From Aquimonas sp964586455 (GTDB taxonomy: Bacteria; Pseudomonadota; Gammaproteobacteria; Xanthomonadales; Xanthomonadaceae), in NCBI GenBank assembly GCA_964586455.1, contig CAZPHV010000017.1, positions 17,450 through 81,449 of the forward strand: a stretch of DNA of 64,000 nucleotides. Direction: 5' to 3'. Shown here in pieces: positions 36,974 through 46,884 of the stretch. The notes under the pieces are model-generated. The model saw nothing but the letters and a program-made list of their open reading frames with translations, had not been told where the DNA came from and did not search any database. A program made the position numbers and the translations under genes. Position 1 is the first letter of the stretch. Each line of letters opens with the position of its first letter.

Positions 36974-37381
36974 TCAGCGCGTTGAACCACCGTCGCCGTC
37001 ACCGCCACCCTTCGACTTCATCAGCGCCGCAAGCCCCGCGAAAGGATTGCCGGTCGCCGCCGCAGCCGGCGCGTCGCCCGCAAGATTTCCACTGGCGTTG
37101 TCGATGTAGCGCGAGTGCTCGTTGTCATGGCAGTACACGCACAGCAGCTCCCAATTGCTGCCATCGGCCGGATTGTCGTCATGGTTGTGGTTGCGATGAT
37201 GGACCGTGAGCTCCAACAGGTTTGCTCGCGTGAACTCGCGCGCGCACCGGCCACAGATCCACGGGTACATCTTCAGCGCCTGCTCGCGATAGCCGCGGTC
37301 GCGCTGCTCGGCGCTGCGCCGCGCCTCGGCGACGATGCGGTCGAGTCGGGCGTGGTCGATGGTGGGTTTGGAAGGCGCCAT
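36974..37381 (-). CDS. YajD-family HNH nuclease
   Basis: A 135-residue protein with an HNH motif framed by zinc-binding cysteines: CGRC (43-46), LTVHHRNHNHDDNPADGSNW (59-78) and CVYCHDNEH (81-89). It resembles E. coli YajD, a small HNH endonuclease of unknown biological role. The C-terminal tail is Ala/Gly-rich and probably disordered. The ATG is the only reasonable start. Confidence 0.85.
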   Translation of the reverse strand: MAPSKPTIDHARLDRIVAEARRSAEQRDRGYREQALKMYPWICGRCAREFTRANLLELTVHHRNHNHDDNPADGSNWELLCVYCHDNEHSRYIDNASGNLAGDAPAAAATGNPFAGLAALMKSKGGGDGDGGSTR

Positions 37382-37666
37382 GGTGATCGGACCTCGAGAG
37401 CGGGGTGCGCCGAGTGCTGGGTGTTCCGCATCAGCGGGTGAAAGTTGCAGCCGACATCGAGCTGTCCGGGCGATCGGGTAGCGCCGAAACCGCGCAAGCT
37501 GAGCTGCACACTACCTAAGCGGTGGCGCCCCCCGGCAAACGGAGCGCCGGCCCCATGCGGGCGGATTGAAGCATGGATTCAGTCTCGGCGCGTACGACCC
37601 CAGCGCGCTTGCCGGCGTTTCTCTTTTTGAATCGCGGAGTCGGGATTGTTCGGGGCCCAACACCTG
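37382..37666. other. Non-coding spacer
   Basis: I see no supported gene or signal. An open plus-strand frame starting at 37573 runs into the hairpin repeat and is not credible. Confidence 0.5.
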
Positions 37667-37820
37667 AGGAAGCTCTGAAGAACTCCATCCTGGGGCTCTT
37701 CAGACGTCGCGAGCCCGGCACAGGTCCGGACTCACTCGCGCAGAATCAAGCACTTGCATGCTTGATTCGCGAGCATGCCATCCAGAGCGTGCAGGAAGCT
37801 CTGATAAATCAGAGCTTCCC
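37667..37820 (+). repeat. Multi-hairpin dispersed element, copy B
   Basis: The best-preserved copy. It starts AGGAAGCTCTGA and ends with a perfect 11-bp hairpin, GGAAGCTCTGA-TAAA-TCAGAGCTTCC, so the two element ends are inverted repeats. Inside are AATCAAGCA-CTTGCA-TGCTTGATT (9-bp stem), CTGAAGA...TCTTCAG and a GAGCCCGG...TCCGGACTC stem. Confidence 0.85.
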
Positions 37821-37997
37821 CACACCTGCTGCGCGCCCAGCCGGAGGACGCCTGACGGGCTGGACGGATGCCCCCGGTTCGGCCCGGCCTATGGCCAAAG
37901 CCCCACTGATTCGAGCAGGCATCCGGCACGCCATTCAGCAGAACGGCGCCGGAAGACCGACGCCGTTCCGCTGTTTCATCGCAGGCGCAGCGTCTGG
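37821..37997. other. Non-coding spacer downstream of M36 gene
   Basis: No gene is supported. Confidence 0.4.
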
Positions 37998-40640
37998 TCA
38001 GTCTTCCGACTCAAACCCGTTGGCGAAGATCTCGGGCGGCACTTCCGAGAACTCCACCGACACCGTGCAGGCCGCGGTGACCGCTGCGGTGCGGTAGACG
38101 TCGTCCGTCAACTCACCGTCGCAGCCTTGCACCTCGTCGATCTGCCAGCCGGCAGCAGGCGTCAGAGTGAAGGACACGCGCGCGCCTTCCAGCACGCCGA
38201 CGCTCGTGGAGGGGCTGACGCTGCCATCACCGGTGCTGGCGACGGCAACGACGTGGTCGGCGCAGTCGAGCGGCAGGTCGAAAGCTTCAACCTGGTCGAA
38301 GCGATCGGTGTTCAATCCGCTTGATGCTCCAAGGCCAAGCCCGCGACCGGCGAAGGCACGCCAGACAAGGCAGCGGTTCTCGCTCTCGTTGTTGGCTTCG
38401 TCGGCCGCCAGGATGGCGTCGCGTGCCTGCACGAAGCTCGGCCGGCACGGCTGCAGCTTCAGGCCGTCAACCACCAGTTGCATGCCGATGTTGTTGCCGC
38501 CCGTGCCCTTCGCGAGATCCGCATCGAAGCCGTGCTCGTCGATCAGGTCGCAGGTCATGTCCCACAGCATGGTCGCCCACACCGCGCCGATGCCGTGCGG
38601 CTGGCTCTGCAGGGCATCGTTGGTGTCCGCGAAGGTGAAGGGGTTGATCTCGCGGTTGCGGCTGTACGGGAAACGACGAATGCCCGAGCCGGTCGGCGGC
38701 TGGAAGCTCGCGTAGGTGCCGACTCCGCGGGGCGCGGCGCATGCGTTGCTGCGAAGCGTCAGCATCAGGCCGACATAGTCCGACCAGCCCTCGCCCGCCT
38801 GTTCGGCGTTGTTGAGGCAAGAGGCCTGGGTACGGCCGCCGGTCAGACGATTGGACAGACCGTGCGCATACTCGTGGCCGATGACTCCCGCATCGAAATC
38901 GCTGTCACGGTCGGGCCCGACCAGGTCGGCCGGAAGCATTGCCCCGGTGGCAGCGCCCACCTGCAGCGCAGCAGCCAGCTCATCGCCATCATTCTGTCCG
39001 ATGAAGGCCACCGGCGTGGTGACGCTGCCGCCCGAGGCCCCCGGGCCTGGACTCAGTACCGCGTCGCCGCCCTGGTTGTTGTAGATGATTGTGGCGATCG
39101 CGCCGGCGTTCTGCGCGTTCAGCGCCTTCACGCCGAACTCGCAGGTGCCGCGGCGCACCAGCGCAATTTTGCCGGCGACTTCTGCGGCATTGCTCAGCGC
39201 CGTACACCCCTCCACACCCGCATTGAGGCCGCCGTCATTGACCAGCGCAAAGCTGCCGGTCAGCGCACTCGTCAGCTGTTGGCCAAAGCCGCCCTTCATC
39301 GCGTTCAGCGATGTCGAATAGGGCGTATCCACACGCACCGCGATCGGACCCAGCCAGCGATACATCTGCATGCGCGGCGCTGAGCCGTCGGCGGGGGTCG
39401 AGAAGTTCGCGTTGTTGGTGTTCGGCGTGGCCAGATCGGACCCGTCGAGCGCATCGGCATTGACCGCGTCGTTGCCGCTGCCACCGCGGCCGAAGTTGTT
39501 GACCTGGAAATTTCCCGATGCCTCGTCGAAGCCGTAGTGCCAGAGTACGTCGTGCAGGATGTTGTTCCAGTAGAACAAGTTGACCACGGCGGGCGGCACG
39601 TTGCCCTGGCTCGGCTGATTGCCGCCAACCGTGGGCTGGGCGTCCGGGTCCCAGGTGTAGTTGAAGATCAGATTGCCGTTCTCCACAACCGCCGGCGCGC
39701 GATAGTTGGCGGTGGCGTTGTTGGAAGTCAGATCCGCCCGCGCCACCACGTTGTTGCCGCGGGTCTCGGCGAACTCGTAGCCGGACGTGCCAAGCGCCCG
39801 GGTGTCATGCCAGCCGCGCGGCGAGGCATCGGGGTCATGCGGGTCCGTCACCAGCTCGAGTGCTGCGTCGGGATGGGTCGGGCTCTCGAAAGGCATCGGC
39901 AACACGTAGTAACTGGCGCTGTAGCCGGGGCCCGGGGTGCCGAGCTTCCGCTGAGTGGCCAACTTGGCGTGCGCGACGTAACTCGCCAGATCCAGCACTT
40001 GACCGGTCTCGGCATCAATGCGGAGCTCGCCGTGGAAGGTCTCACCCTCAAAACGGTCGATCGTCAGATTCCAGCTCAAGCGCAGACGATCGCCGTCGCG
40101 CACGTACAGCAGTTCTGCGGGCACGGGCTGATCGGACAGCAGGCCACCGGCGAACAGAACATGTCGCGACTCGCCGCCGCGACCTCCCATCACGGTGGGC
40201 TGCGCGCGCAGCGCGACATTCAGGTAGCTGGCGGCGGCCACATAGGCCATCTCGGCACTGATGCGCGGCACTTTGCCATTCGCGCGCTGCTGCGCGGAGG
40301 GTTCGAAAGCGTTGGCGATGCTCAGGATCGCGCCGTCACGCATCACGTTGACCGTGGTGACCGCACCATCCACATCGATGCCATCGACAGTCTGCTGAAG
40401 GTACACGTGGGTCAGGCCGTTGTGGCGCGTGGGCGCAACGCTGGCGATGCGGTGCTTCTGGTCTGCGCTGGCGATGCCGTACTCGGCGCCCGACGATTCA
40501 ACGAAGGACTGCGCGATCGCGACGGGGTCGCCGGGTTGCGGGCCGGTGAGACGCAGCGGAGCCTCAGCCGAGGCGGCGACAGTGAAAAGACACAGCGCAA
40601 GCGCGCAGGCCAAAGGCTTGCGAGAAGTCGTGAAACGCAT
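37998..40640 (-). CDS. Secreted M36 (fungalysin-type) metalloprotease with PA domain
   Basis: 880 residues. A signal peptide (MRFTTSRKPLACALALCLFTVAASA) and an FTP-like propeptide precede the M36 catalytic domain. The zinc site is GVIGHEYAHGLSNRL (HEXXH) with a downstream GEGWSDYVG glutamate. A protease-associated (PA) domain is inserted before the active site, around residues 455-560 (LVRRGTCEFGVKALNAQNAG). The end carries a divergent InlB B-repeat-like domain (GDGSVSPS...FTLTPAAGWQIDEVQGC) and the tail PEIFANGFESED, a C-terminal pattern I recall from exported Lysobacterales proteins. It should be an extracellular protease for protein degradation. GGAAGGGG precedes the ATG. Confidence 0.88.
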   Translation of the reverse strand: MRFTTSRKPLACALALCLFTVAASAEAPLRLTGPQPGDPVAIAQSFVESSGAEYGIASADQKHRIASVAPTRHNGLTHVYLQQTVDGIDVDGAVTTVNVMRDGAILSIANAFEPSAQQRANGKVPRISAEMAYVAAASYLNVALRAQPTVMGGRGGESRHVLFAGGLLSDQPVPAELLYVRDGDRLRLSWNLTIDRFEGETFHGELRIDAETGQVLDLASYVAHAKLATQRKLGTPGPGYSASYYVLPMPFESPTHPDAALELVTDPHDPDASPRGWHDTRALGTSGYEFAETRGNNVVARADLTSNNATANYRAPAVVENGNLIFNYTWDPDAQPTVGGNQPSQGNVPPAVVNLFYWNNILHDVLWHYGFDEASGNFQVNNFGRGGSGNDAVNADALDGSDLATPNTNNANFSTPADGSAPRMQMYRWLGPIAVRVDTPYSTSLNAMKGGFGQQLTSALTGSFALVNDGGLNAGVEGCTALSNAAEVAGKIALVRRGTCEFGVKALNAQNAGAIATIIYNNQGGDAVLSPGPGASGGSVTTPVAFIGQNDGDELAAALQVGAATGAMLPADLVGPDRDSDFDAGVIGHEYAHGLSNRLTGGRTQASCLNNAEQAGEGWSDYVGLMLTLRSNACAAPRGVGTYASFQPPTGSGIRRFPYSRNREINPFTFADTNDALQSQPHGIGAVWATMLWDMTCDLIDEHGFDADLAKGTGGNNIGMQLVVDGLKLQPCRPSFVQARDAILAADEANNESENRCLVWRAFAGRGLGLGASSGLNTDRFDQVEAFDLPLDCADHVVAVASTGDGSVSPSTSVGVLEGARVSFTLTPAAGWQIDEVQGCDGELTDDVYRTAAVTAACTVSVEFSEVPPEIFANGFESED

Positions 40641-40913
40641 GGATTCCCCTTCCGGATTGAGCGCTGCTGCATCCCGTACATCGACGAGCGGACAGCGCAG
40701 CTGCAGCGCGTGATCCCCCGACCACTGGCGCTGAAGCGGGACGAAAGTTAGGGACTTGCGTCACGAGCATCCAGTGCCGATGGGGCCTTGACACAGGGCG
40801 ACCGAGCGGAAGCTCGCCCGTACTCGCCCATCCGCCGCCCGGACACGGTAATGTCTGCGCCTCCGCGCGCCGCCCCCGGGCGGCCGTCGCCCCTTTCCAA
40901 GACCACGAGATCC

Positions 40914-42803
40914 ATGAGCAGCCGCTACAACGCCGCCGATATTGAAGTCCTGTCCGGGCTTGACCCCGTCAAGCGCCGGCCGGGCATGTACACCGACACC
41001 ACCCGCCCGAATCACCTTGCGCAGGAAGTCATCGACAACGCCGTCGACGAGGCCTTGGCCGGTCACGCCAAGAGCATCGAAGTCATGATGTTCGCCGACG
41101 GCAGCTGCGAGGTCGCCGACGACGGCCGCGGCATGCCGGTCGACATCCATCCCGAGGAAGGCATTCCCGGCGTCGAGCTGATCCTCACTCGCCTGCATGC
41201 GGGCGGCAAGTTCAGCGGCAAGAACTACACCTTCTCCGGTGGCCTGCACGGCGTCGGCGTCAGCGTGGTCAATGCGCTGTCGAAAAAGGTCGATGTCACC
41301 ATCCGCCGCGATGGCAACGAGTACCGGATGAGCTTCGCTGACGGCGACCGCACCAGCCCGCTGGAGATCATCGGCACGGTCGGCAAGCGCAATACCGGCA
41401 CCAAGGTGCGCTTCTGGGCTGATCCCAAGTATTTCGACACGCCGAAGTTCTCGCTGCGCGCCCTGCGCCATCTGCTGCGCGCCAAGGCTGTTTTGTGCCC
41501 AGGCCTGAAAGTCACCCTGGTCGATGAGGCCAGCGGCGAGAAGGACGTCTGGTACTACGAGGACGGCCTGCGCGACTACCTGAAGACCCAGCTGGCCGAT
41601 CGCGACTACCTACCGCCCGAGATCTTCGTCGGCGCGCTCAAGCGCGACACCGAAGCGGTCGACTGGGCGTTGTGCTGGGCCGCTGATGGCGAGCTGGTGC
41701 AGGAGAGCTACGTCAACCTGATTCCGACCGCCCAGGGCGGCACCCACGTCAACGGCCTGCGCTCCGGCCTGACCGAAGCGCTGCGCGAGTTCTGCGATTT
41801 CCGCAACCTGCTGCCGCGCGGCGTCAAGCTCGCGCCGGAGGACGTCTGGGACCGCGTCTGCTGCGTGCTGAGCCTGAAGCTGACCGACCCGCAGTTCTCG
41901 GGCCAGACCAAGGAGCGTCTGTCCTCGCGTCAGGCCGCGGCCTTTGTCGAGAACGCAGTGCACGATGCGTTCTCGCTGTTCCTCAATCAGCACGTCGAGA
42001 TGGGCGAGCGCATCGCCCAGCTTGCGATCGAGCGCGCTTCCGCGCGACTCAAGACCGAAAAGCAGATCGTCCGCAAGAAGATCACGCAAGGGCCAGCGCT
42101 GCCCGGCAAACTCGCCGATTGTTCAAGCCAGGACCTGTCTCGCACCGAGCTGTTCCTGGTCGAAGGCGACTCCGCCGGCGGCAGCGCCAAGCAGGCCCGC
42201 GACAAGGACTTCCAGGCGATCCTGCCGCTGCGCGGAAAGATCCTGAACACATGGGAAGTCGAGAGCGGCGCGGTGCTGGGCTCGCAGGAAGTGCACGACC
42301 TCGCGGTCGCGATCGGCTGCGATCCGGGCAGCGCCGACATCGGCGGCCTGCGCTACGGCAAGATCATCGTGCTGGCGGATGCCGACTCCGACGGCCTGCA
42401 CATCGCGACCCTGCTGTCGGCGCTGTTCCTGCAGCACTTCCCCGCCCTCGTCTCGGCCGGCCACGTGTTCGTGGCGATGCCGCCGCTGTTCCGTGTCGAT
42501 GTCGGCAAGCAGGTGTTCTATGCGCTCGACGAAGAAGAGAAGCGCCTGCTACTCGACAAGATCGAGCGCGAGAAAATTCGCGGTCAGGTCAACGTCACCC
42601 GCTTCAAGGGCCTCGGCGAGATGAACCCCTCGCAGCTGCGCGAATCGGCCGTGCATCCGGATACGCGGCGACTGGTGCAGCTCACCATCGAGGCGCCTGA
42701 GGAAACCCGCGCGCTGATGGACATGCTGCTTTCCAAGAAGCGCGCATCCGACCGCAAGGCCTGGCTGGAGACCAAGGGCGATCTGGCGACGATCGAGATC
42801 TGA
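40914..42803 (+). CDS. parE: DNA topoisomerase IV subunit B
   Basis: 629 residues, normal for ParE. The ATPase region has YNAADIEVLSGLDPVKRRPG, EVIDNAVDEALAG, DDGRGMPVD and SGGLHGVGVSVVNAL. The Toprim domain shows ELFLVEGDSAGGSAKQ and VLADADSDGLHI. With ParC it decatenates daughter chromosomes. The divergent Lys/PGMYTDT region and total length favour ParE over GyrB, which is about 800 residues. The ATG at 40914 is where relatives begin; the open frame extends upstream to 40788 without homology. ParC is not in the window. Confidence 0.94.
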   Translation: MSSRYNAADIEVLSGLDPVKRRPGMYTDTTRPNHLAQEVIDNAVDEALAGHAKSIEVMMFADGSCEVADDGRGMPVDIHPEEGIPGVELILTRLHAGGKFSGKNYTFSGGLHGVGVSVVNALSKKVDVTIRRDGNEYRMSFADGDRTSPLEIIGTVGKRNTGTKVRFWADPKYFDTPKFSLRALRHLLRAKAVLCPGLKVTLVDEASGEKDVWYYEDGLRDYLKTQLADRDYLPPEIFVGALKRDTEAVDWALCWAADGELVQESYVNLIPTAQGGTHVNGLRSGLTEALREFCDFRNLLPRGVKLAPEDVWDRVCCVLSLKLTDPQFSGQTKERLSSRQAAAFVENAVHDAFSLFLNQHVEMGERIAQLAIERASARLKTEKQIVRKKITQGPALPGKLADCSSQDLSRTELFLVEGDSAGGSAKQARDKDFQAILPLRGKILNTWEVESGAVLGSQEVHDLAVAIGCDPGSADIGGLRYGKIIVLADADSDGLHIATLLSALFLQHFPALVSAGHVFVAMPPLFRVDVGKQVFYALDEEEKRLLLDKIEREKIRGQVNVTRFKGLGEMNPSQLRESAVHPDTRRLVQLTIEAPEETRALMDMLLSKKRASDRKAWLETKGDLATIEI

Positions 42804-43042
42804 GCCCGCTGCAAGCGCGTGTGCACCGATTGGCGGAATCGACGCGGACAGCGTCGGTTTCGCCACTCGTTTTTCTTCGCGCCGTCGCTACGCTGGGGCA
42901 CTGCACTCTCCGCGCTGCCATTCCGCTGCGCGCGCTGAGGCGGCGATTGAGCGGCGCCTACAGCGCGCAGCTGAGATTGGCGGAAACCCCATCCGGGCGC
43001 GAATCACCATTGGCGCCCTGCCCTCTACCCATGGAGTCAGAA

Positions 43043-43408
43043 ATGATCGGCTACGTCACCCTTGGCACCAACGACCTCGACCGCGCAGCGGCCTACTACG
43101 ACGCGCTGTTCGGCAGCATCGGCGGCAAGCGCGGCATGCAGGGCCCGCGCTTCATTTCCTGGGGCACGGGTCGCGGCCCCGCGGTCGGCGTCATCAAGCC
43201 CTTCGACGGTCAGCCCGCCACGCCAGGCAACGGCAACATGACCTCACTGGTGATGGACAGCCGCGAGAAGGTGGATGCCTTCCACGCCAAGGCGCTGGAG
43301 CTGGGCGGCACGGATGAGGGCGCCGTCGGCGAGCGCTTCCCGGGCTTCTATGCGGGCTACTTCCGCGACCTCGATGGCAACAAGCTGTGCGTCTTCAAGA
43401 TGGATTGA
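43043..43408 (+). CDS. VOC (glyoxalase/bleomycin-resistance fold) family protein
   Basis: A 121-residue single VOC protein: IGYVTLGTNDLDRAAAYYDALF at the start, GNGNMTSLVMDSREKVDAFH in the middle and GYFRDLDGNKLCVFKMD at the end. The Asn-Leu-Cys ending corresponds to the metal-site glutamate region of glyoxalase-like proteins, so activity is uncertain. GGAG is seven bases upstream of the ATG at 43043. Function unknown. Confidence 0.85.
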   Translation: MIGYVTLGTNDLDRAAAYYDALFGSIGGKRGMQGPRFISWGTGRGPAVGVIKPFDGQPATPGNGNMTSLVMDSREKVDAFHAKALELGGTDEGAVGERFPGFYAGYFRDLDGNKLCVFKMD

Positions 43409-43638
43409 GGCTCAGGCTTCCGTGTTGAGGATTCGGGCTTGGACAGGACTCGCGTTCTCCCACTGGGCTCCAGCCCGACCCCAAACGCCCGCGTGGATTC
43501 CAAGCCTTCAAACGAAGGGCCGTCGATGCATGACATCGGCGGCCCTTTGCTTTCCGCCTATTGCGCACTCCCCGCGGCGTGCCCAGCCTATGCGGCTTCG
43601 CCGCGCCCGCGGCCCCTGATCGACTCCGCGCCGTGGCA

Positions 43639-44574
43639 ATGACACCTTCGACTCGCGCCCAGCTGCAGATCCACTTCTGCGTGATGCTCTGGGGCTTCAC
43701 CGCCATTCTCGGCAAGCTGATCACGCTGACGGCTCTGCCGCTGGTGTGGTGGCGGATGTTGCTGGTCACGGCTGCGCTGGCGCTGGTGCCTGCGGTGTGG
43801 CGCAGCCTGCGCAAGATGAGCGCGCGTCAGATCTGGATCTATTCGGGCATTGGCGCCTTGGTGTCGCTGCACTGGCTGACCTTCTACGGCTCGATCAAGC
43901 TCTCCAACGCGTCGGTCGGTGCGACCTGTATGGCGCTGGGGCCGGTGTTCCTTGCCTTCATTGAACCCTGGATAGCCAAGCGACCGTTCTCGCGTGGCGA
44001 GCTGGCGCTCGGTGTCGCCGTGCTGCCCGGTGTTGCGCTGGTGGTCGGCGGGGTGCCGGTGGAGATGCGCGCAGGCATCGCGATGGGCGCGGTCTCGGCC
44101 TTTATCGTGGCGCTGTTCTCGGCGCTCAACAAACGCTATGTCGAGTCCGGCGAACCGCTGACAGTCACCGCGATCGAGCTGGGCGCCGGCACACTCACGC
44201 TGACCTTGCTCGCGCCGCTGCTGCTGCTCGCGTTCCCGCTGCCCGCCGAGGGCGGATTTCTGCCGGACTCCACGGATTTCGTGTATCTGCTGGTGCTGGC
44301 GCTGGGCTGCACCCTGCTGCCGTTCGCGCTGAGCCTTGTGGCGCTGCGCCACATGAGCGCGTTCTCGGCGCAGATGGCGATCAATCTAGAACCGATCTAC
44401 GCGATCCTGCTGGCGATGGTGCTGTTCAGCGAGCAGCGCGAGCTGGACGCGAGCTTTTACGGCGGCGTGGCCATCCTGCTGTTGGCGGTGTTCGCGCAAC
44501 CCCTGCTTCGTCGACCGCGCGCGCCGACGCATGCGGAGAACGCGGGCGTAGGTGAAGCCAAGGACATCGGCTGA
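43639..44574 (+). CDS. EamA/DMT-family transporter
   Basis: 311 residues with about ten predicted membrane helices in two EamA halves: FCVMLWGFTAILGKLI at the start, SVGATCMALGPVFLAFIEP in the first repeat, and MAINLEPIYAILLAMVLFSE in the second. Drug/metabolite transporters move amino acids, metabolites or cations across the inner membrane; the substrate here is unknown. The C-terminal tail is cytoplasmic and polar. It converges on the GGDEF-EAL gene. Confidence 0.88.
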   Translation: MTPSTRAQLQIHFCVMLWGFTAILGKLITLTALPLVWWRMLLVTAALALVPAVWRSLRKMSARQIWIYSGIGALVSLHWLTFYGSIKLSNASVGATCMALGPVFLAFIEPWIAKRPFSRGELALGVAVLPGVALVVGGVPVEMRAGIAMGAVSAFIVALFSALNKRYVESGEPLTVTAIELGAGTLTLTLLAPLLLLAFPLPAEGGFLPDSTDFVYLLVLALGCTLLPFALSLVALRHMSAFSAQMAINLEPIYAILLAMVLFSEQRELDASFYGGVAILLLAVFAQPLLRRPRAPTHAENAGVGEAKDIG

Positions 44575-44619
44575 TCCCCGCCTCGAAGAAGGTGGACCCT
44601 GGATCTGTGGCGGACGGTC

Positions 44620-46641
44620 TCAGTGGTTTTCCGGGCGCGCGGCAACCAGGCGGAGAGTCCCGCTCAGCGGGCTGTTGCCTGCAAGAACCTCCGCCGCCGG
44701 CTGCGGGCGACCAAACAGATAGCCCTGCAGCTCATCGAAACCGAGGTTTTCGGCCAACTCCCGCTGCTGCAGCGTTTCGACGCCCTCGGCGACGCTACTC
44801 AAACCCAGCCGCCGCACCAGTGGCACCAGCGCGGCCAGCACCGCACGGCTGGAGGCGTTCTCCGCAGCGCTGGTCAGGAACTGCCGATCAAACTTGATCC
44901 GACGCGCCGGGAAACGGGTCAGATAGGTCAGCGAACTGTAGCCCGTACCAAAATCGTCCAGCGCGATCTCGATGCCGAGCCGCTGCAGCCGCTCCAGCAC
45001 CTGCACACCTTGCTCCACGCTGCGGATGGCGGTCTCTTCGGTGATCTCGATATGCAGCAGATCCGGCCGCAGGCCGTGTCGGCGCAGCAATGACTCGGTG
45101 AACTCCACCATGCCCGGCGCCAGCAGGCTGTCGACGCCGAGGTTCACGGCGATCGGTCGCCTGGGCTCGGCCTGCGCTTGCAGAAGACGGGCCGCCTGCT
45201 CCAACACCAGCGTGTCGAGCCGCTGCATCTGGCGAAGGGTACGCAGGCTGGGCAGGAACTGATCCGGTGGCAGCACGCCGCGCCGCGGATGACGCCAGCG
45301 CAGCAGTGCCTCGAAACTCGTCAGCTCGCCACGACCCGCGCTCACCAGCGGCTGCAGGAACAGCACGAACTCGTCGCGCTGGAAGGCCTGCTCAAGCTCG
45401 GCACTCAAGACGACCCAGTCGCGCTGCGCCACCGCCATGTCGTCTGCGAACTCGCGCAGGCTCCCACCGCCATCCTGCTTGGCCACACGCAGTGCAGTGC
45501 CCGCACGCGCCAGCGCACCCCGCAGGTCGCCGATGCCGGCAAGGCGCGTCCAACCCAGACTCGCCGCCAGCAGACCTTGATCCGGGCCGCCGGCGCCGCG
45601 CGAAAGGCTTGCACGCGCGCGTTCGAGCGCTGCGACGGAAGCCTGACCCGAAGGCAATACGAGCACGAATTCGTCGCCGCCCAAACGCGCCATTCCGAGC
45701 GCTTCGGGCAGTTCCCGCCGCAGGTGTTGGGCCACGCGCTGCAGCACTTCGTCGCCGCCGCGCATGCCGCGCGCCTCGTTGATCAGGCGGAACTGGTCCA
45801 GCCCGAGCAGCCCGACGACCATGGTGGAGTCGACCTGTCCCGCCAGTTCCTGCTGCAGGCCCTGCTCGTTGGCCAAGCCGGTTACCGGGTCCGAGCGGCC
45901 TACGGCCTGGAGCCGCAGCTCGGCCTCGTCGAGGCGCTGGTGCTCCGTGATCAGCAGCCAGATGACGAGCCCGATTCCGAGCATCGGATACACCACGACC
46001 TCGAACAATCCGTGCACCGGTGTAATCGCGCGATGCGCAGCGGACATCTCGCCCCATAGCACCGGCAGCGCCACCACCGCCTGCAGCAGCAGCTCGGCGG
46101 CGTACAGGCCCAGCACGCCCGCAGTCAGCCGACGACCAAAGTTTCCGTCCGAGGAATGCCGCAGTACGAGGACTGCAGCCCAACCCAGCGCGATTCCGCC
46201 CAGCAGATAGCGGGTACCGGTTCGCAGGTAGAGGCGATTGAGATTGACCGCGGGGTCCCAGGCCCAGGGCAACGTCAGCAACGCGCCCACCGCGAGCGCG
46301 AGAACCAGGAGCACGGGCACGCGCGTCCACCGGCGACCGGGCTCAGCTGAAGGCCGCAACAGCTCGATCAAGCCCGCCAGCAGAGCGAGGATCTGCAGTG
46401 CCCCTGCGCTGGTATAGGTCAGCGTGGTGGCGATCATCGCCGGTGAACTGACCGGCCAGCCCCAGCGGGCGCGAGCCCAGGTCGCGAAGCCCATGCCCGC
46501 GACGTGCAGGGCCAGCGCGGCGAAGCTGAGTGACCACAGCAGCACATAGGGGCGCGGGAACCGTCTGCTGAAGGCAGCCAGCAGCAGCGCCATCAGAACG
46601 GCGCTGGCCAGCTGGGTGGAGTAGACGGTGAGCTGGCTCAT
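44620..46641 (-). CDS. Membrane GGDEF-EAL cyclic-di-GMP protein
   Basis: 673 residues. About seven N-terminal membrane helices are followed by a GGDEF domain (ARLGGDEFVLVLP near 317) and an EAL domain (TSFEALLRWRHP near 441; VNLGVDSL; HIEITEETAIRS; IALDDFGTGYSSLTYL near 561; AEGVET). The EAL metal and catalytic residues look intact, so phosphodiesterase activity is likely. The GGDEF loop is intact too, but the RxxD inhibitory site usually found five residues before it is missing (PEALGMAR). Which activity dominates cannot be told. Confidence 0.88.
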   Translation of the reverse strand: MSQLTVYSTQLASAVLMALLLAAFSRRFPRPYVLLWSLSFAALALHVAGMGFATWARARWGWPVSSPAMIATTLTYTSAGALQILALLAGLIELLRPSAEPGRRWTRVPVLLVLALAVGALLTLPWAWDPAVNLNRLYLRTGTRYLLGGIALGWAAVLVLRHSSDGNFGRRLTAGVLGLYAAELLLQAVVALPVLWGEMSAAHRAITPVHGLFEVVVYPMLGIGLVIWLLITEHQRLDEAELRLQAVGRSDPVTGLANEQGLQQELAGQVDSTMVVGLLGLDQFRLINEARGMRGGDEVLQRVAQHLRRELPEALGMARLGGDEFVLVLPSGQASVAALERARASLSRGAGGPDQGLLAASLGWTRLAGIGDLRGALARAGTALRVAKQDGGGSLREFADDMAVAQRDWVVLSAELEQAFQRDEFVLFLQPLVSAGRGELTSFEALLRWRHPRRGVLPPDQFLPSLRTLRQMQRLDTLVLEQAARLLQAQAEPRRPIAVNLGVDSLLAPGMVEFTESLLRRHGLRPDLLHIEITEETAIRSVEQGVQVLERLQRLGIEIALDDFGTGYSSLTYLTRFPARRIKFDRQFLTSAAENASSRAVLAALVPLVRRLGLSSVAEGVETLQQRELAENLGFDELQGYLFGRPQPAAEVLAGNSPLSGTLRLVAARPENH

Positions 46642-46884
46642 CGAAGCGTGAGTGCAAGAACTACGCCGCTATTCGGTGCGCGCTGCGCATGGTGGTCAGA
46701 ACGCAGGAGGAACCCACACGCCTTGGCGGAGGCACGGTACAGCGGTCGAGGCGACGCTCGGCGCGCGAAGTCCATGCGCTTCGGCAAGCCGAACCATCGC
46801 CGGTATCGCCAGCTTCGTGGGGCGTGCCGCCTCCACGGGCGTCCGCAAACGGCCGCCGCAGGCAAGCAGTTGGTGCGCGAGCTT
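46642..46884. other. Non-coding spacer
   Basis: About 240 bp between two minus-strand genes; no supported feature. Confidence 0.4.

Noticed and set aside
36462..37109. 215-residue frame after pyrB
   Set aside because: Overlaps the end of pyrB and the HNH gene, with no protein-like composition.
37573..38097. Open frame through multi-hairpin copy B
   Set aside because: Conserved-looking peptide (QALACLIREHA) recurs in copies A and C, but only because the DNA repeat itself is conserved; it is full of hairpins and lacks a start signal.
40788..40793. TTGACA as parE promoter
   Set aside because: No -10 hexamer at acceptable spacing downstream.
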